A DNA stretch of 64,000 nt, taken from assembly GCF_004403945.1 (NCBI RefSeq), contig NZ_SOHM01000035.1, positions 1 to 64,000 of the forward strand, read 5' to 3'. The translations under genes and the position numbers were made by a program. This stretch comes from Cryobacterium lactosi (GTDB lineage: Bacteria; Actinomycetota; Actinomycetes; Actinomycetales; Microbacteriaceae). Of this stretch, positions 6,555 to 15,047 are shown in pieces (within the stretch, counting starts at the first letter, position 1; every line of letters begins with the position of its first letter). The notes under the pieces were generated by a model that saw nothing but the letters and a program-made list of their open reading frames with translations, was not told where the DNA came from and ran no database searches.

Positions 6555-8909
6555 CTACTCCCGCATCAGCATCGCCTGGGCCTCCCGCTCGAGGTCCACA
6601 TACGGTTCGCCGCTCACGTCAACGGCCACCCGGTGGATCGTTCCGCCCGTGAAGCTCCACGGCGCGGTACCGCTGTACTCGGTGACGGCCTCGCCGCTGT
6701 CCCGGCCGATGCTGAGCCCCTCGCCGGCGATCGAGAACTTGCCCGGCTGGGTCTTGATGCGGCCCTCACCCACCTTGGTCTCGCCGTAGTACAGGCTCAG
6801 GATGCCGGTGGAGACGTGCTGCGGATCCTCGCCGTCCTTGTCGAACGAAGCAGAGAGGATGAGGTTCTCGCCCGCCGGCAGGTCGGTGTCGGCGTCGACC
6901 TTCTGCTCGAACAGCCCCACGAAGTTATTCACGTAGTGCAGCCGGTTGTCCTGCAGGTAGAGCGCGTGCCCGCCGAACCTGGAGCCCTGCGCGAAGAGCA
7001 CTCCCTCGGCGCCGGGCGCGGGGAGGTCGACCAGCGCCCCGATCACGAACGACCGGTTGCGCAGGTTCACCGCCTGTGACTCGGGCACCTCGGAGGTGTG
7101 CGGGTAGTAGACGTAGCGGTTCCGCGGCGGCGACAGCACCGGCCGGGGGGTGACGAAGATCTCGAACGCCGACCTGTCGTCCAGCGGGAACGCCTGGTTC
7201 GCGCCGGCCTCGGCGAACCACAGGTTCACCAGTTCGCGCACCTTCTCCGGATGCTCCGCCGCCAGGTTGCGCAGCTCGCCCCGGTCCACATCGGTGTGGT
7301 ACAGCTCCCAGTCGTCGTCGTTGAAGTGGCTCCAGCCGCTCAGGGTGGGGTGCGTGGTGATGGCCTTCCAGCCGTCGTGCCAGATCGCCCGGGAGCCCAG
7401 CATCGAGTAGAACTGGGTGCGCCGGGTGGTCGGCGCGTCGGCATCCGCGAAGCCGTACCGCATGCTGACCCCGTCGAAACGACTCTGCACGTGCCCCTTG
7501 ATACGCTCGGGCGCTTGCACGTCAAGCACGTCGAGGATGGTCGGGACGATGTCGACCGCGTGATGGTACTGCTCACGCAACTCCCCGTGGGCACTCATCC
7601 CGGCCGGCCAGGACATGATGCAGGGGTCGCAGGTGCCGCCGTTGAACTCGTAGCGCTTCCACATCTTGAACGGGGTGTTGAACGCCATGGCCCAACCGTT
7701 CGGGTAGTGGTTGTAGGTGGACGGGCCGCCGAGTTCGTCGAGCATCTTGAGGTTGTCGGCCATCTCGTCTGGCACGCCGTTGACGAATTTCATCTCGTTG
7801 ACCGACCCGTTCGGGCCGCCCTCGCCGCTGGCGCCGTTGTCGGACACCACCACGACCAGGGTGTTCTCGCGTTCGCCGAGCTCGTCGAGATAGTCCAGCA
7901 GTCGTCCGATCTGGTGATCGGCGTGCGAGAGGAACCCCGCGTAGACCTCGGCCATACGGCTGAACAGGTGCTGCTCGTCCGCCGAGAGCGACGCCCAGGG
8001 CCGGGTCAGGTCCATCAGCGGGAAGGGCTGGCCGTCGGGACCCGAGCGGGTCTCCGGGGTGCCCAGCGGGTTCAGCGGCGGCAGCTCGGTGCCGGCCGGC
8101 ACGATGCCCATCTGCTTCTGCCTGGCCAGCGTCTCCTCCCGGATCGCCTCGTAGCCCTGGTCGAATTGGCCCGCGTACCTGTCGGCCCACTCCTTCGGAG
8201 CGTGATGCGGGGCGTGCGCGGCGCCGGGCGCGTAGTACAGGAAGAACGGCTTCTCCGGGGCGATCACCTTGGCGTCCTTGATGAACTCAATGGCCTTATC
8301 GGTGATGTCCACCGAGAAGTGGTAGCCGTCCTCCGGCAGGGCGGGCTGGTCCACCGGGTGGTTGTCGTAGACCAGCTCGGGGTACCACTGGTTGGTCTCG
8401 GCGCCCAGGAAGCCGTACCAGCGTTCGAAGCCGCGGCCGGAGGGCCAGTTGCGCCGGGTGGAGGCCACGTTCATCTCGTCGTCGGGGCAGAGGTGCCACT
8501 TGCCCACCATGTAGGTGTTCCAGCCGAGTTCGCCCAGGATCTCGGGCAGCATCCCGTTCTCCGGCGGGATGGTGCCGCTCGCGTTGGGGAACCCGATCGC
8601 GGCCTCGGTGATGCAGGCCATGCTGTTGCGGGTGTGGTTGCGCCCGGTGAGCAGGCAGGAGCGGGTCGGGGAGCAGAGCGCCGTCGTGTGCCACTGGGTG
8701 TAGCGCACCCCGGCATCCGCGACTCTGTCGATGTTGGGGGTCTGGATCGGCCCGCCGTAGCTGGACATGGCCGAGAAGCCCACGTCGTCGAGCACTATGT
8801 ACACCACATTGGGCGACCCGGCGGGGGCCTTGGGTGGTTCGAACGGTGCCCAGTCCGGCTCCGAATCGCGGATGTCGACGTTGACGGTGCCTTTGAACGG
8901 TGCGGGCAT
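6555..8909 (-). CDS. Type I arylsulfatase (formylglycine-dependent)
   Basis: A 784-residue sulfatase of the alkaline-phosphatase superfamily. PNVVYIVLDDVGFSAMSSYG holds the Ca-binding Asp41/Asp42; Cys79 in ALCSPTRSCLLTGR is the C-x-P-x-R site converted to formylglycine; GKWHL and VVVVSDNGASGEGG carry further active-site residues. The C-terminal ~190 residues contain a beta-rich region seen in long arylsulfatases. No signal peptide is visible, so it is probably cytoplasmic; the natural sulfate ester is unknown. The ATG at 8909 has GGAGAA just upstream; an ATG at 8939 would add ten residues. It follows the formylglycine-generating enzyme gene by 133 bp in the same direction. Confidence 0.93.
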   Translation of the reverse strand: MPAPFKGTVNVDIRDSEPDWAPFEPPKAPAGSPNVVYIVLDDVGFSAMSSYGGPIQTPNIDRVADAGVRYTQWHTTALCSPTRSCLLTGRNHTRNSMACITEAAIGFPNASGTIPPENGMLPEILGELGWNTYMVGKWHLCPDDEMNVASTRRNWPSGRGFERWYGFLGAETNQWYPELVYDNHPVDQPALPEDGYHFSVDITDKAIEFIKDAKVIAPEKPFFLYYAPGAAHAPHHAPKEWADRYAGQFDQGYEAIREETLARQKQMGIVPAGTELPPLNPLGTPETRSGPDGQPFPLMDLTRPWASLSADEQHLFSRMAEVYAGFLSHADHQIGRLLDYLDELGERENTLVVVVSDNGASGEGGPNGSVNEMKFVNGVPDEMADNLKMLDELGGPSTYNHYPNGWAMAFNTPFKMWKRYEFNGGTCDPCIMSWPAGMSAHGELREQYHHAVDIVPTILDVLDVQAPERIKGHVQSRFDGVSMRYGFADADAPTTRRTQFYSMLGSRAIWHDGWKAITTHPTLSGWSHFNDDDWELYHTDVDRGELRNLAAEHPEKVRELVNLWFAEAGANQAFPLDDRSAFEIFVTPRPVLSPPRNRYVYYPHTSEVPESQAVNLRNRSFVIGALVDLPAPGAEGVLFAQGSRFGGHALYLQDNRLHYVNNFVGLFEQKVDADTDLPAGENLILSASFDKDGEDPQHVSTGILSLYYGETKVGEGRIKTQPGKFSIAGEGLSIGRDSGEAVTEYSGTAPWSFTGGTIHRVAVDVSGEPYVDLEREAQAMLMRE

Positions 8910-9042
8910 GGGGTTCTCCGTTTCACAGCGGATGTTCATGATTGAGGGAGCCGCCCCACGAAGGGCTCACACGCCGGCGGATGCCGACGCGAGTGACTGT
9001 ATATCGGCTCCCGCCCCTCTTCAAGGCGCGGGCGGCAGATGC

Positions 9043-10116
9043 TCAGGCCAGCGCGACGGTGCGGAAGCCCACGTTGCCCGCGGCGGAGTCGGGCGTGTTG
9101 GAGGCCCTGGCCGAGTTGCGGTACCGGTTGCAGTACGAGTCGTGACAGAGGTACGAGCCGCCCCGCATCGAGCGTTGCTCCCCGGTCGCGGGTCCGGCGG
9201 GGTTCCGGGTGGGCGAGGCGGCGTAGTAGCCCTCGGCCCACCAGTCGGCGCACCACTCCCAGACGTTGCCGACGCTCTGCCAGAGACCGTATCCGTTCGG
9301 CTGGAACTCGCGTACGGGAGCCGTGGTGAGCCAGCCGTCGGCCAGGGTGTTCACCGCGGGAAACCGGCCCTGCCAGATGTTGCAGCGCAGCCCCTCCTGC
9401 CACTCGTCGCCCCACGGATACCGGGCGCCGGCCAGGCCGCCCCGGGCCGCGCACTCCCATTCGGCCTCGGTGGGCAGCCGCCGGCCCGCCCAGGCGCAGT
9501 AGGCCAGCGCATCGTTCCAGCTCACCTGCACCACGGGATGCTCGGCCAGTCCGGTCAGTGACGAGCGCGGGCCCGCCGGATGCGCCCAGTCGGCGCCGCG
9601 CACCCCCAACCACCACGGCGTCTGCGGTGGCTGCCCGACCACGTCGTCGAGGTCAGCCTCGAGCGCGAGGTGGAACACCGCGGAGTAGCCGAACAGCTCA
9701 GACTCGGTGTGGTAGCCGGTCTCCGCCACGAACCGGGCGAACGCGGCGTTGGTGACGGTTGTCGCATCGATCGAGAAGGCATCCAGCCACACCTCGTGCA
9801 CGGGCGTCTCGCCGTCGCCGGGATTGCCCGCGCCGTCGGCGTCGCCCATCCGGAACAGCTGGCCGGGCACCGTCGCCTGCTCGATGCCGTGCCGGCCGGC
9901 AGGGCGGGTGGTCGGGGCACCGCCATCGTTCTCACCGGACTCACGGGACGAACCGGTCGGGGACGCCGGCGTGTGTGCGCGGCTGTGGCCCTGCGCCGGG
10001 CGCTCCACCGGGCCCTCCGGCGGGCGCTCTGCCGGGCCCGGCGCGGGTTCGGGCCGTTGGGCGCCGGCCATCATCCCGTGCCCGGGTGTGCAGCAACTGT
10101 GTTCGTCTGACGTCAC
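9043..10116 (-). CDS. Formylglycine-generating enzyme (sulfatase-activating)
   Basis: A 357-residue FGE/SUMF1-family protein. Residues ~80-357 form the catalytic domain: GDGETPVHEVWLDAFSIDATTVTNA, VSWNDALAYCAWAGRRLPTEAEWE, GNVWEWCADWW and SMRGGSYLCHDSYCNRYR with the copper-binding Cys pair Cys324/Cys329. It oxidises the sulfatase Cys to formylglycine using O2 and Cu(I). Its target is surely the adjacent downstream arylsulfatase. The first ~80 residues are a low-complexity Pro/Glu/Arg linker preceded by a Cys-His cluster (HSCCTPGHGMM), which could hand over copper; that is inference. The start is a GTG. Confidence 0.94.
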   Translation of the reverse strand: MTSDEHSCCTPGHGMMAGAQRPEPAPGPAERPPEGPVERPAQGHSRAHTPASPTGSSRESGENDGGAPTTRPAGRHGIEQATVPGQLFRMGDADGAGNPGDGETPVHEVWLDAFSIDATTVTNAAFARFVAETGYHTESELFGYSAVFHLALEADLDDVVGQPPQTPWWLGVRGADWAHPAGPRSSLTGLAEHPVVQVSWNDALAYCAWAGRRLPTEAEWECAARGGLAGARYPWGDEWQEGLRCNIWQGRFPAVNTLADGWLTTAPVREFQPNGYGLWQSVGNVWEWCADWWAEGYYAASPTRNPAGPATGEQRSMRGGSYLCHDSYCNRYRNSARASNTPDSAAGNVGFRTVALA

Positions 10117-10157
10117 GCGCAGACTGTACCGCGTGGGGCAACGGGTGACGACCCTGC

Positions 10158-10203
10158 GTTGGTCGAGTTTGTCGACGTCGGGCTGAGCTTGCCGAAGTAG
10201 ACC
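10158..10203. repeat. Degenerate copy of the GGTCGAGCTTGTCGAGACC repeat
   Basis: GTTGGTCGAGTTTGTCGACG at 10158-10177 matches the left arm of the intact inverted repeats at 37543 and 45317. A second decayed half (GGCTGAGCTTGCCGAAG, from 10181) follows in the same orientation, so the hairpin has been lost. It lies in the 108-bp gap between the HNH gene end and the formylglycine-generating enzyme start. Confidence 0.5.
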
Positions 10204-10224
10204 CGCTCGATCAGCGGATGGGGC

Positions 10225-12018
10225 TTAGTCGAGCCGTGGCAGGGTGTGGCTGGGCATCTCGATCAGGCGTTGGCCGGGGTCGATGGTGGCGGGTGGCCTG
10301 AGCCAGTACCGGCCGGTGTTTTCGAAGATTTGCCAGCGTTGGTTGTGCAGCAGTAGGTGGTGGGCGCGGCAGAGCAGGATGCCCTGGTCGATGTCGGTGC
10401 GGCCGTTGTCTCGTTGCCAGTGTTTGATGTGGTGGGCTTCGGTGAAGGCCGGTGGCCGGTCGCAGCCGGGCCAGCGGCAGCCACCGTCGCGGGCGGCGAG
10501 GGCGCGGCGTTGGGCGCGGGTGAACAGGCGTTGTTCGTGGCCGACGTCGAGGGGCCGGTTGAGCTGGTCGAAGGTGATCTGGATGGTTCCGGAGTCGCAG
10601 ATGAGGCGTTCGATGGTTTCGGGGGAGAGCGGGGCACTGTTGCCCTCGATGTAGCCGTGGCCGGGTTGTCCGGGCAGGCAGATCAGGATGTCGTCGGCCT
10701 CGCTGAGGAACCCGGGCTGCAACGGCCCGGCCATCGGGCACGGGTCACGTTCGGGAGGTCCCGATGCGGTGCCGGCTGTTCCGGTGATGTCGGTCGTGTT
10801 GGCGGGGTGGCCTTTGTTGTCTAGTCCCTGTGGCCAGTCTGGCTCGCCGGGCTGGGTGGCCTGGGTGGGCTTGTTGAGAGCGCCGGCGGTGGTGGTGAGG
10901 ATCTGCACGGCGGGGCGGCGGCCGCCGAGCATCTCGTTGGGGTTGACGGTGGTGCCGGCGGTGAGCAGGTCGATGAAGCCGTCGCAGGTGATCTGGGTGG
11001 TGGTGCGGGGGTCGTCCTTGACTCGCTTGGCCCAGGCGGCGCGTTCGGTGTCGACGAAGCGCACGCCGCCGCGGCGGGGGTTGGTGAGGCTGTCGAAGGT
11101 GGCTTTGATGAACTCGCCCTGCTCAGGCGGAAAGAGCCCGTCGATGCGCACCTGCCCGGTGTTCAGGGTCCAGATGCGCAGGTAGCGGTCGTCCCAGGCT
11201 TTCTGTTCCCGCACCCGGATGCCGGCTTCATCCAAGGAGTCCCGGGTCTGCCGGGCGCGTTTGAGGAGCTGGTCCACGTTCATCGGCCCGGCGTCGGCGA
11301 GCAACTGGTGCAGGGCGTCGGCCAGGGCCGGTCCGGTGACGACGGTGTCGACGTCGCCCAGCCCGGTGCGCAGGGCGTGGGCGGCATCGATGGAGAGGGT
11401 GCCGGCGTTCACCGCGCGGGAGATCGGCGCGTGCCACGGCACCGGCAGCAGGGGATCGGACGGTTGGAGCGTGTCCACGGCTGGATCGAGCGGACCGGTG
11501 AGGGCCTCGTCGACGAGCCGGCGGGCGGCCTCCGCCTCGGCTTGGGCGGCTTGCAGGTCGGCGGCCTCGACCTCGGCGAGCATCTGGCCCACGCCGACGA
11601 GTTTGCGCGACTCGACCTTGCTCGCGCCGGTCAGCTCCTGGATCAACGCCTCGGGCGACAGGAACCCCTGCTTCTTCGCCAGGCCCGCCTGGCCCAACTC
11701 CCACCGCGATCGCTGCGCGAGGGTCTTCGCCATCCACGCCTTGCGGGTATCGAGCTCCCGCTGGGCCCGGGCGAGGGTCTGCTGCCCGGCCAGCACCTCG
11801 GCATCCGAGAGGGCGTCGTAGTCGGCACTCGTGCAGCCCAACCGGGCCACACTCGTCGCCGCGGCCACGAGGCCGTCACCACCGTCAGCAGCACGACCAG
11901 CAACCCCGGCAGCAGACCTCTCAGCTAAACCTTCTGCAGCGCCCGCGTCGGCACGAACAGCACCGTCGGGAGGGTTCCCGACGGTGAACATGTCTGCGAA
12001 GCTCGACTCGATTGCCAT
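10225..12018 (-). CDS. DUF222 / 13E12-type protein with C-terminal HNH nuclease domain
   Basis: A 597-residue protein typical of Actinobacteria. Residues ~60-330 form the DUF222 (13E12 repeat) region (ARAQRELDTRKAWMAKTLAQ, SLTNPRRGGVRF). The C-terminal ~100 residues hold an HNH motif: RDGGCRWPGCDRPPAFTEAHHIKHW followed by GILLCRAHHLLLH, with two CxxC/CxxH zinc-type pairs and the catalytic His-His. Such genes are often present in many copies per genome and their biological role is not established; mobility is suspected. Thr/Pro-rich inserts separate the domains. The ATG at 12018 starts the only plausible N terminus. The adjacent 3' side holds a decayed palindromic repeat. Confidence 0.88.
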   Translation of the reverse strand: MAIESSFADMFTVGNPPDGAVRADAGAAEGLAERSAAGVAGRAADGGDGLVAAATSVARLGCTSADYDALSDAEVLAGQQTLARAQRELDTRKAWMAKTLAQRSRWELGQAGLAKKQGFLSPEALIQELTGASKVESRKLVGVGQMLAEVEAADLQAAQAEAEAARRLVDEALTGPLDPAVDTLQPSDPLLPVPWHAPISRAVNAGTLSIDAAHALRTGLGDVDTVVTGPALADALHQLLADAGPMNVDQLLKRARQTRDSLDEAGIRVREQKAWDDRYLRIWTLNTGQVRIDGLFPPEQGEFIKATFDSLTNPRRGGVRFVDTERAAWAKRVKDDPRTTTQITCDGFIDLLTAGTTVNPNEMLGGRRPAVQILTTTAGALNKPTQATQPGEPDWPQGLDNKGHPANTTDITGTAGTASGPPERDPCPMAGPLQPGFLSEADDILICLPGQPGHGYIEGNSAPLSPETIERLICDSGTIQITFDQLNRPLDVGHEQRLFTRAQRRALAARDGGCRWPGCDRPPAFTEAHHIKHWQRDNGRTDIDQGILLCRAHHLLLHNQRWQIFENTGRYWLRPPATIDPGQRLIEMPSHTLPRLD

Positions 12019-12329
12019 GCCCCGAATCTAGCCCGATATCGCATCCTTGTGTGAGTAAAACTCACCTTGTGGATAAGTTTCTTGGGCCCAGATCCCAGTG
12101 CTCGTCTGGCGAACGCTCCCGCCCTGTTGCGACCCCGTCCTCGACCCGACGGCGTGTGCACAAATCCTGCAAGTCCCCTCCGCCGAGAAAGCCTCCCGCG
12201 GTATTCCGTGAGGCTGATCCGGCGGCCTGTCGGGAATTGCACGACTTACCCAGCCCGCCGCGGAGAGGTCGAGCCGATACCGAGGTTGGGGCGCGGGAAA
12301 TCACGAGGATTCGGGGTTAGGGTCAATAG
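12019..12329. promoter_or_regulatory. Divergent intergenic region between the HNH gene and moaA
   Basis: 311 bp without a credible gene. It contains a perfect 15-bp palindrome, GTGAGTAAAACTCAC (12051-12065), 33 bp upstream of the HNH start on its strand, a possible operator. The A/T-rich run GTGGATAAGTTTCTT follows. moaA has no clear ribosome-binding site before its ATG (GGTTAGGGTCAATAG), so it may be leaderless. I see no molybdenum-cofactor riboswitch I could support. Confidence 0.4.
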
Positions 12330-13445
12330 ATGTCCGGTGCACCGCTTCCCGTGCCCTTCGTCAGGCGTCAGGCCGATGAGGTGCCCGTCGCTCCTGCCGC
12401 GCACACGGATGCCCCGCTCGTCGACACCCTCAACCGCCCGCTGCACGACCTGCGCCTGTCGGTCACCGACCGGTGCAACTTTCGCTGCGTGTACTGCATG
12501 CCCAAGGAGGTCTTCGGCAAGGACTTCGCGTTCATGCCGCGCGCCGAGATGCTCTCCTTCGAGGAGATGACCCGTCTGGCCCGCATCTCGGTGGCGCACG
12601 GCGTGGAGAAGATCCGGCTCACCGGCGGCGAACCGCTGCTGCGGAAAGGCCTGGAAGAGCTCATCGCGATGCTCGCCGAGCTGCGCACCCCGGCCGGCAA
12701 GCCGGTCGACATCGCGCTCACCACCAACGGTTCGGCCCTCGCGATGAAGGCCCAGGCCCTCAAGGATGCCGGCCTCAAGCGCGTCACCGTCTCGCTCGAC
12801 TCCCTCGACGACACCACCTTCCGCGCCATGAACGACGTCAACTTCCCGGTCGCCCGCATCCTGGCCGGCCTCGACGCCGCGCACGCCGTGGGCCTGGGCC
12901 CGATCAAGATCAACATGGTGGTCAAGCGCGGCCAGAACGACCACGACATCGTCAACATGGCCCGCTACTTCAAGGGCACCCCCTACATCCTGCGGTTCAT
13001 CGAGTTCATGGACGTGGGCACGAGCAACGGCTGGGACATGGCCGCCGTGCTGCCGTCCAGCGAGGTGCGCGACCGCATCCACGCCGAACTGCCGCTGGAA
13101 GAAGTGGCCCCCAACTACACCGGCGAGACCAGCCGGCGCTGGCGCTACCTCGACGGAGAGGGCGAGATCGGCCTGATCTCCAGCGTCACCCAGTCGTTCT
13201 GCCACACCTGCTCACGCGCCCGGGTCTCCACCGACGGCAAGCTCTTCACCTGCCTGTTCGCCAGCGAGGGCCACGACCTGCGCGCGCTGCTCCGAGACGG
13301 CAGCAGCGATGAGCAACTCTCCGCCGCAATGGGCGCCATCTGGCGGCAGCGCACCGACCGCGCCTCCCAGCTGCGCAGCGCCCAGACCGGCGCGGTGCGC
13401 TCGTCGGGCGGCAAGAAGATTGAGATGTCCTACATCGGCGGATGA
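12330..13445 (+). CDS. moaA: GTP 3',8-cyclase MoaA (molybdenum cofactor biosynthesis)
   Basis: A 371-residue radical-SAM enzyme that converts GTP to 3',8-cyclo-GTP in the first step of molybdenum cofactor synthesis. The N-terminal 4Fe-4S cluster Cys residues are 49, 53 and 56 in [12 protein letters not shown]; the second cluster is in [28 protein letters not shown] binds SAM; the C-terminal IGG is the conserved tail that reaches the active site. The first ~33 residues are a non-conserved extension. moaA stands alone, without moaC or moaE here. Its 5' position to the nitrite/NO cluster suggests a shared anaerobic or nitrate-respiration context, because nitrate reductase needs molybdenum cofactor, whereas copper NirK does not. 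Confidence 0.95.
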   Translation: MSGAPLPVPFVRRQADEVPVAPAAHTDAPLVDTLNRPLHDLRLSVTDRCNFRCVYCMPKEVFGKDFAFMPRAEMLSFEEMTRLARISVAHGVEKIRLTGGEPLLRKGLEELIAMLAELRTPAGKPVDIALTTNGSALAMKAQALKDAGLKRVTVSLDSLDDTTFRAMNDVNFPVARILAGLDAAHAVGLGPIKINMVVKRGQNDHDIVNMARYFKGTPYILRFIEFMDVGTSNGWDMAAVLPSSEVRDRIHAELPLEEVAPNYTGETSRRWRYLDGEGEIGLISSVTQSFCHTCSRARVSTDGKLFTCLFASEGHDLRALLRDGSSDEQLSAAMGAIWRQRTDRASQLRSAQTGAVRSSGGKKIEMSYIGG

Positions 13446-13489
13446 CCGCCGCCCGCGAGGGTTTAACCGCACGCTGCTACTCTAAAATC

Positions 13490-14170
13490 ATGGTCCCGAC
13501 CACGCAGACCGATGCCAGGCATGCCGCCCTGGCCAGTGAGCCGCGCCGCCGCGCGCTGGCCCTGCTCACCGAGTCCACTGTGCCGTTGGGAGTGGGCGCC
13601 GTGGCAGAAGCGCTCGGCCTGCACGTCACCACGGCACGCTTCCACCTCGAGCACCTCGAAGCGGCCGGGCTTATCGAGCGCCAGGTCGCCCGGGCCGGCC
13701 AGCGCGGCCGGCCACAGGTGCTGTTCTGCGCGATAGCGGCGCCGCTGCCCGCCGAGACGGCCCAGCAACATCTCACCCAGGCCCTCGCTGCGGTGATCGG
13801 CGAGGATCCCGACGGCGGCCGAGCCCGCTCGGAGCGCGCCGGCGAGCGCTGGTCGGCGCAGTACGCATCCGCGGTCCACGTGATGGCAGTCGACGCCCCC
13901 ACCGTCGCCCTGGTGCCCCCGCTGCTGCGCGTGCTCACTGAGATCGGCTTCGAGCCCGAACTTCGCCCCGAGGAGCCAGCGATCGCCCTCACCGCCTGCC
14001 CGTTCCGGGCCGAGGCGCGGGCCAATCCCGACGTGGTCTGCTCGGTGCACCTGGGCCTCATGAGGGGCCTCGCGCGCACCCTCGGTCACGACGGCGAGGG
14101 CATCCGCCTCGAGCCCTTCGTACAACCGCAGCTCTGCCTCGTGCACCTGCCCGCCCCCCTCGCGAACTGA
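13490..14170 (+). CDS. HTH transcriptional regulator with Cys-containing C-terminal sensor region (SufR/COG2345-like)
   Basis: A 226-residue regulator. Residues ~10-75 form a winged helix (RRRALALLTES, VGAVAEALGLHVTTARFHLEHLEAAGLIER). The C-terminal part has spaced Cys residues in TACPFRAEA, PDVVCSVHLGLMRG and QPQLCLVHLP, a layout seen in COG2345/SufR-like regulators, some of which bind an iron-sulfur cluster. A redox or NO-sensing role for the neighbouring nitrite reductase genes is therefore plausible but inferred. The ATG at 13490 is preferred over an upstream frame start at 13442. TAAAAT abuts the ATG, so the mRNA could be nearly leaderless. A strong terminator follows immediately. Confidence 0.8.
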   Translation: MVPTTQTDARHAALASEPRRRALALLTESTVPLGVGAVAEALGLHVTTARFHLEHLEAAGLIERQVARAGQRGRPQVLFCAIAAPLPAETAQQHLTQALAAVIGEDPDGGRARSERAGERWSAQYASAVHVMAVDAPTVALVPPLLRVLTEIGFEPELRPEEPAIALTACPFRAEARANPDVVCSVHLGLMRGLARTLGHDGEGIRLEPFVQPQLCLVHLPAPLAN

Positions 14171-14175
14171 GAGAA

Positions 14176-14206
14176 AAGCCCCAGATTCGGGCGAAATCTG
14201 GGGCTT
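14176..14206. terminator. Bidirectional intrinsic terminator
   Basis: AAGCCCCAGATT at 14176-14187 pairs perfectly with AATCTGGGGCTT at 14195-14206 around a 7-base loop. It sits between the convergent regulator (+) and Rieske protein (-) genes. A short A run upstream (minus-strand U run) fits a terminator for the Rieske gene. Confidence 0.8.
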
Positions 14207-14224
14207 AACTCACAGTTCGCGAGA

Positions 14225-14596
14225 CTACGCGTACGTCGAGACGTCCACTTGCGTGGTGACGTCTACGTAGACGTCGCCTTCGACGATGGTGAGGGGGTAG
14301 ACGGGGACCGGCTCGGAGGCCGGCAGAGTGCGGGCCCGCCCGGTGGCCAGCTCGAACCGACCGCCGTGCGCCCAGCACTCCAGGTCGTCGCCCTCGACGA
14401 AGCCGTCCGAGAGCGAGATGTCGGCGTGGGAGCACATGTCGCCCAACGCGAAGCACCTGCCGGCGCTGTCCTTCACCAGGGCCACGGCCACGCCGTCGAC
14501 CATCACCTTGATCGCTTCGCCGAGCTCGAGCTCCGATTCCGCGCACACCCTGGTTGCCACCTGCTCCTCATTCCTGCCGATGCTGGATCGGCTCAT
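14225..14596 (-). CDS. Rieske [2Fe-2S] ferredoxin-like protein (non-heme oxygenase/NirD type)
   Basis: A 123-residue single-domain Rieske protein. The 2Fe-2S ligands are Cys55/His57 in DMCSHADISLSDG and Cys74/His77 in LECWAHGGRFEL. Length and the VPVYPLTIVEGDVYVDV end match soluble ferredoxin components (NirD/BphF-like), which carry electrons to oxygenases or reductases. It is divergent from the DUF2249/NnrS/NirK operon across an 82-bp region with two palindromes, so it may supply electrons to, or be co-regulated with, the nitrite/NO enzymes. No oxygenase partner gene is present nearby. Confidence 0.9.
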   Translation of the reverse strand: MSRSSIGRNEEQVATRVCAESELELGEAIKVMVDGVAVALVKDSAGRCFALGDMCSHADISLSDGFVEGDDLECWAHGGRFELATGRARTLPASEPVPVYPLTIVEGDVYVDVTTQVDVSTYA

Positions 14597-14631
14597 GGGA
14601 CGAACGTCCCGATTAAAAGGATAGGCATCCT
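14597..14631. promoter_or_regulatory. Two adjacent palindromes in the divergent Rieske/DUF2249 promoter
   Basis: GGGACGAACGTCCC (14597-14610) is a perfect 6-2-6 palindrome directly abutting the Rieske start codon. AGGATAGGCATCCT (14618-14631) is a 5-4-5 inverted repeat, embedded in the A/T-rich context TTAAAAGG...TCTAAAGTAA, as expected at a promoter. Either could be the operator of the Cys-containing regulator encoded 0.4 kb away; this is inference. Confidence 0.5.
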
Positions 14632-14678
14632 CTAAAGTAACTCACCAGGGCCATTCGACCCGGCGAAGGAGAAATCTT

Positions 14679-15008
14679 GTGAGTATCGAACCGATCGTCC
14701 TGTCATCCAGCCGCCCCGGTGCCGCCGAGCACGAGGCACCCGCCGAAGCGCACGCCTGCGCCTGTGGCCACGAAGACGAAGAGAAGATCGTCCTGGACTC
14801 CCGCACCATCCCGCACGCCATCCGTCACGCCACGATCTTCGGAGCCCTCGGTGCCATCAAGCCCGGCTTCGCCCTCGACCTGATCGCCTCGCACAACCCG
14901 CTGCCCCTGCTCGGCCAGCTCGAGAGCAGCCGCCCAGGCGAGTTCCTCATCTCCTACCTCGAGAACGGACCCGAAACCTGGACCATCCGCCTCACCCGCG
15001 CCAACTGA
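14679..15008 (+). CDS. DUF2249 domain protein
   Basis: A 109-residue protein. After a ~35-residue leader with a small Cys-His patch (HACACGHEDEE), residues ~38-107 form the DUF2249 domain: LDSRTIPHAIRHATIFGAL, SHNPLPLLGQLE, PGEFLISYLENGPETWTIRLTR. The biochemical role of DUF2249 is not established, but these proteins recur beside denitrification and NO-detoxification genes, as here. The GTG start is preceded by GAAGGAGA at good spacing. It is the first gene of the DUF2249/NnrS-like/NirK-fusion operon, 39 bp before the membrane protein. Confidence 0.85.
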   Translation: MSIEPIVLSSSRPGAAEHEAPAEAHACACGHEDEEKIVLDSRTIPHAIRHATIFGALGAIKPGFALDLIASHNPLPLLGQLESSRPGEFLISYLENGPETWTIRLTRAN

Positions 15009-15047
15009 CCCGGCGCCAGCCTGACCTTGACCTGACAGCAGCCTCCG

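Noticed and set aside
7098..8945. 615-codon plus-strand open frame antisense to the arylsulfatase
   Set aside because: The minus strand encodes an unmistakable sulfatase with the C-x-P-x-R site; the plus frame has biased, motif-free sequence.
10225..12018. HNH protein as a homing endonuclease or phage gene
   Set aside because: The DUF222 architecture is a chromosomal actinobacterial family; no intron, intein or phage genes adjoin it.
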